The notes beneath the pieces are model-generated. The model saw only the letters and a list, made by a program, of their open reading frames with translations. It made no database searches and was not told the DNA's origin. This document shows, in pieces, positions 61,301 to 64,000 of a stretch of 64,000 bases of DNA. The translations under genes were made by a program, and so were the position numbers. Within the stretch, counting starts at the first letter, position 1. Each line of letters opens with the position of its first letter. Source of the stretch: Cyclina sinensis (taxonomy: Eukaryota > Mollusca > Bivalvia > Venerida > Veneridae); the NCBI GenBank assembly GCA_012932295.1, contig JAAONU010000017.1, forward strand, positions 1,674,001 to 1,738,000, read 5' to 3'.

Positions 61301-64000
61301 ACAAAGTGCCTTGTGCTGAGTTACCAAGCCACTTGGTTGATTACCTTTCGATTAATCACCAGCATACCTGTATCCGGTTACATATGTTTTCACTTTTATT
61401 CTAGGAACTTTTCCATGGATGAGTCATAAAGATGTACATGAGACAAAAGTAGCCAATATCTTCAGTTATCTCAGAAAACAGGTACGTATAAACTTTTTAT
61501 AATAGTCCACGTTTGCATTACTGATTTTCATTGGACAGTTGTGACGTTTTTGTTGCCTATATGCATGGCTATGTCATTCATACAACTAGCTCCTCTTTGG
61601 TACGATAAATTTGCTAGCAGGTTATGAGTAAGTATTTATCCAAACCAATGAAAACAGTTGTGTAGTATTGTAATTTCATTATAAATCTTTTTGAAAGGTT
61701 ATATAGCCGGGAATAAATGGTTGCTGTATTATATAAAACGTTTGCCTGCAACCATTTATACTGGGTCATATAACTTGTCAAGACCCTCTGTAACTTATAT
61801 CAGTAGAATGCAAAAATTTTAAAGTGCTCTAAAATAAAGAATCAGATAGCACTTCCTTGCATTCACGCCTCAGTTTGCACAATCCAGTAATTGAGGAAGA
61901 TAGATTGATTTTTAAGCAAAAACTACCTATAATTCCTTTATAGTTTCCTAAAGTATGTGTTTCACTGAAGAGTATAATTTGTGTGCAATATTGTATGTGT
62001 TATCAGATCTCTATTGCCTTAACAGAACTGGGGCTCAGATTTTAACCTGTCCACCAAACAGAGCGCTGATGTAGTGGCATACATGGCCCTGCTGGAGGAG
62101 AAACTTGTTCCAGGATTGGTATAAATTATTTATCTATTATTCTATATACATGTAGTAAACAGCATATTTTGCCTTCAAAGAATAGTCACATGTTTGTTAG
62201 GTAAGAATGATCTAATGATGTACTTAATGTTTGAAATGTTTGATGTCAATGTGTATTTCCATTACCAGATTTTATTCCATCTTCCATTTGTAACATAATT
62301 CACTTGTGTATACCAAGAATAGAAGGTATCTTAGACTTACCAGACCAGTATGCGGCCATTACTAGTTGATGGACTTTAATATTTGGTATAGTTTTAATTG
62401 TTGATGTTATCGTTTACAATTATTGCCAACAAATTTTGTATCATGTTTTTGATGTTCTTTGTTACATAGCTATCCATACATGATTGTTTTTTTTTTAATA
62501 AAGAGAATCACAGCATTGGCAATAGAAAAGGTTGAATTATTCAACGTCTCCTTCAGCATATCTGCATGACTGTTAATAAAATAAGTTCGCTGAAAAATTG
62601 TCATCGGTCTCTCGGTCTCTCAATATTCAAAATATAAGAAAAAAATATATAGAATCTATCCATTTCAGATTTTCTTGTTTTTGAAAAATGGCTGTCTGCT
62701 TTCTGGTCAAAAACAGCAGTCCTTCCTTTAAGAAGGAACCTTATTTGTATATAAGACCAGGCAGTTTATACCAAGCACATTGCTTACCTTATTTAATTTG
62801 TTTCGTTTTTATGTAAATGGATAATCTGGTAAATCACGGAGTTTGAACTAAATTAAATAGGATAGCTACAGAAATAGAAAAAGTGTCCATCCACTAGTTC
62901 AGTGTATCTATATATTTTTATGCCCCCCATCGAAGATGAGGGGGCATATAGTTTTGCAAATGTCGTTCGGTCGGTCGGTCTGTCGGTTGGTCCGTCGGTA
63001 GACACTTCGTTTCCGATCAATAACTAGAGAATGCTTTGACCTAGGTTCACCAAACTTGGTATGCTGGTTGGTCATCACCAGTAGATGACCCCTATTGACT
63101 TTGAGGTCATTAGGTCAAAGGTCAAGCTCACAGAGACTTTCATCCTAAAAACGGTTTCCGATCAATAACTAGAGAACACTTTGACCTAGGTTTACCAAAC
63201 TTGAATTGCTGGTTGGTCATCACCAGTAGATGACCCCTATTGATTTTGAGATCATAAGGTCAAAGGTCAAGGCCACAGAGACCTTGATCCAAAAAACTGT
63301 TTCTGATCAATAACTAGAGAGCGCTTTGGCCCAAACACAAGCAATAAGGTGCTGCTCGGGTAAATGTATGTTTTACAAACATTTCTTGTTTCTGTTTTAA
63401 AATAATCATTATTACCTGTTCATTTAAGGTACTGGTAATTTTTCAAACATTCTCACAAAATCAAGATAGTGTCATGTGATAATACCGAAGTTCTATCTTG
63501 TATATTCTTCTGTTTTAATGGCTAAAAAATAGTAGATATTTCTGTATAAATTATGTAGTAGGGGTATAAAACAGCACTATTTTACTCCCTTGCCTATCAG
63601 CTAGCATTTATGGAAGAGTAGTAGAATGTCTTTTTGTGATTAGGGGTATCAGAGTTTAAACCCAGCTGAGGGCAAGTGGATATTTATAGATAACCTTTGG
63701 TGCCTGAAGTAAATAACTTATAAGTGTAGATGTGATGACACCCTTAAAAGGTCCTACAGACATTCAGTACTTCAGGAATTTGAGGACAAATTCAATAGAA
63801 GTGGTGTATGTTTAGAAGGTATTTTATGGCACTTTTTACTACCCTGTGTATCAGTTAGCTTATGACATGATAGTGATATCAGCTTTGTTATTAAGGGCTC
63901 CAGAGTTCAAATCCAGTTTGAGGCAAGTTGATTTGTTTTGGGGTTACAGTGAGTTCAAGTTTTCTGTTCTCCTTTTCAGTTGCATTTCTGGTGGTTGGAA
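58343..64000 (+). CDS. MTX1: Metaxin-1-like protein, first five exons (3' end outside window)
   Basis: Exons: 58343-58426, 60760-60829, 61405-61481, 62026-62118 and 63980 to beyond 64000, with phases 0, 1, 0, 0 and GT/AG junctions. About 115 residues are visible. They start MGENILQLNVWAGDWDLPSV and continue with FSGVPVKIHKKTNPWRSPSG, GTFPWMSHKDVHETKVANIF, STKQSADVVAYMALLEEKLV and LHFWWLE. This is the N-terminal Tom37/metaxin thioredoxin-like domain and the start of the GST-C-like domain. Metaxins act on the mitochondrial outer membrane in beta-barrel import (SAM complex) and mitochondrial trafficking. The C-terminal membrane anchor lies beyond the window. MTX1 and MTX3 are hard to separate on this part, so the symbol means the MTX1/3 type. 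Introns are repeat-rich. Confidence 0.92.
58740..58830 (+). repeat. tRNA-like repeat in MTX1 intron 1
   Basis: It has TACCGCGCTAGG near the A-box position and the B-box-like GAGTTTAAGTCC. It is degenerate. Confidence 0.35.
58912..60115. mobile_element. Inverted-repeat element with GTCAAATCGGCCC motif in MTX1 intron 1
   Basis: The left end has AAGTCAAATCGGTCCCCCCA followed by GTCAGATCGGCCCC and GTCAAATCAATCCC. The right end (60060-60112) has the reverse complements GGCCGATTTGACTTTTTGGG and GGGCCGATTTGACTG. The interior contains a GTACGGTAC-rich stretch and a short frame at 59200 starting MADQSQLCDPHAALKSA that I cannot assign. Confidence 0.55.
61262..61382 (-). mobile_element. Diverged solo LTR of tRNA-bearing TRIM in MTX1 intron 2
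   Basis: On + it runs TGTAACAGGTTGTTAAAATA to ATCCGGTTACA, matching the 36386 LTR in the same orientation. GAGTTACCAAGCCAC (A-box side) and CGTGACTTGAACAAAG (B-box side) remain, but the anticodon-arm region is deleted. Confidence 0.7.
62925..63395. mobile_element. Hairpin-started tandem-core element in MTX1 intron 4
   Basis: The left end is the hairpin TATGCCCCC ... GGGGGCATA followed by TCGGTCGGTCGGTCTGTCGG. The core is about two and a half units starting at 63012, 63167 and 63302, with TCCGATCAATAACTAGAGA and GATGACCCCTATTGA. The right end is near ACAAACATTTCTTGTTTC. It belongs to a family common in bivalve introns; a fragment occurs at 52258-52310 in an MCEE intron. Confidence 0.7.
63554..63948 (+). 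mobile_element. Older two-LTR TRIM with tRNA-like LTRs, MTX1 intron 4
   Basis: The 5' LTR (63554 to about 63695) begins TGTAGTAGGGGTATAAAACA and the 3' LTR (63805-63948) begins TGTATGTTTAGAAGGTATTT and ends GGGGTTACA. Both carry TATCAGNTAGC then a B-box-like AGTTYAAAYCCAG. Right after the 5' LTR is TTTGGTGCCTGAAGT, which aligns with the primer-binding site TTTGGCGCCCAACGT of the 36386 element. A purine-rich AATAGAAGTGG precedes the 3' LTR. The LTRs are clearly diverged from each other, so the insertion is older. No target duplication is visible. It ends 31 bp before MTX1 exon 5. Confidence 0.72.

Overview
The window is animal nuclear DNA, AT-rich and intron-rich, with short exons bounded by GT/AG splice sites, and full of mollusc-style repeats. 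Gene content and repeat types (tandem-core elements with hairpin ends, tRNA-headed SINEs, CpG-rich palindromic elements, minisatellites) point to a bivalve mollusc. I cannot fix the species. Seven protein-coding genes are supported by exon-by-exon translation with consistent splice phases. No rRNA gene, CRISPR array or bacterial operon is present.

Layout. (1) 1-19384: three tandem + strand genes of the universal stress protein (UspA-like) family. The first is cut by the left window edge; the other two are complete with four exons each (166 and 167 aa). They are separated by a mobile element with a 166-bp tandem core (6379-8355), a SINE whose body has expanded into a 93-bp tandem array (12466-13390) and a CpG-rich foldback element (14688-15390). 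(2) 19385-28115: no gene recognised. This stretch is dominated by an 81-bp satellite of about 55 units (21335-25830) and a 27-bp minisatellite (26075-27115). (3) 28116-44119: two tandem + strand paralogues of Shiftless (SHFL/C19orf66), the zinc-ribbon protein known in mammals as an inhibitor of programmed -1 ribosomal frameshifting. Both have seven exons with identical intron phases (294 and 302 aa). The second copy lacks one conserved zinc-ligand cysteine. Between them a hairpin-ended element carries a complete nested miniature LTR retrotransposon (TRIM). (4) 44120-52049: gene-free, with a Harbinger-like MITE, tandem arrays and a solo LTR. (5) 52050-55161 (minus): complete six-exon methylmalonyl-CoA epimerase (MCEE). 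(6) 58343-64000 (plus): first five exons of a metaxin-1-like gene (MTX1), running off the right edge.

The most striking item is a set of miniature LTR retrotransposons whose LTRs contain a tRNA-like sequence with RNA polymerase III A and B boxes. One copy (36386-36801) is nearly complete: two 145-bp LTRs, TG...CA ends, a primer-binding site, a polypurine tract and a 4-bp target duplication whose empty site can be read from neighbouring repeat units. A second, older two-LTR copy lies at 63554-63948, and solo LTRs lie at 50977-51113, 54274-54400 and 61262-61382. The architecture resembles plant Cassandra elements, which carry 5S rRNA in their LTRs, but here the module is tRNA-like.

The genes do not form one pathway. 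The stress-protein and SHFL clusters look like lineage-specific tandem expansions of stress and antiviral families; MCEE (mitochondrial propionate/odd-chain metabolism) and MTX1 (mitochondrial outer membrane import and transport) are ordinary housekeeping genes.
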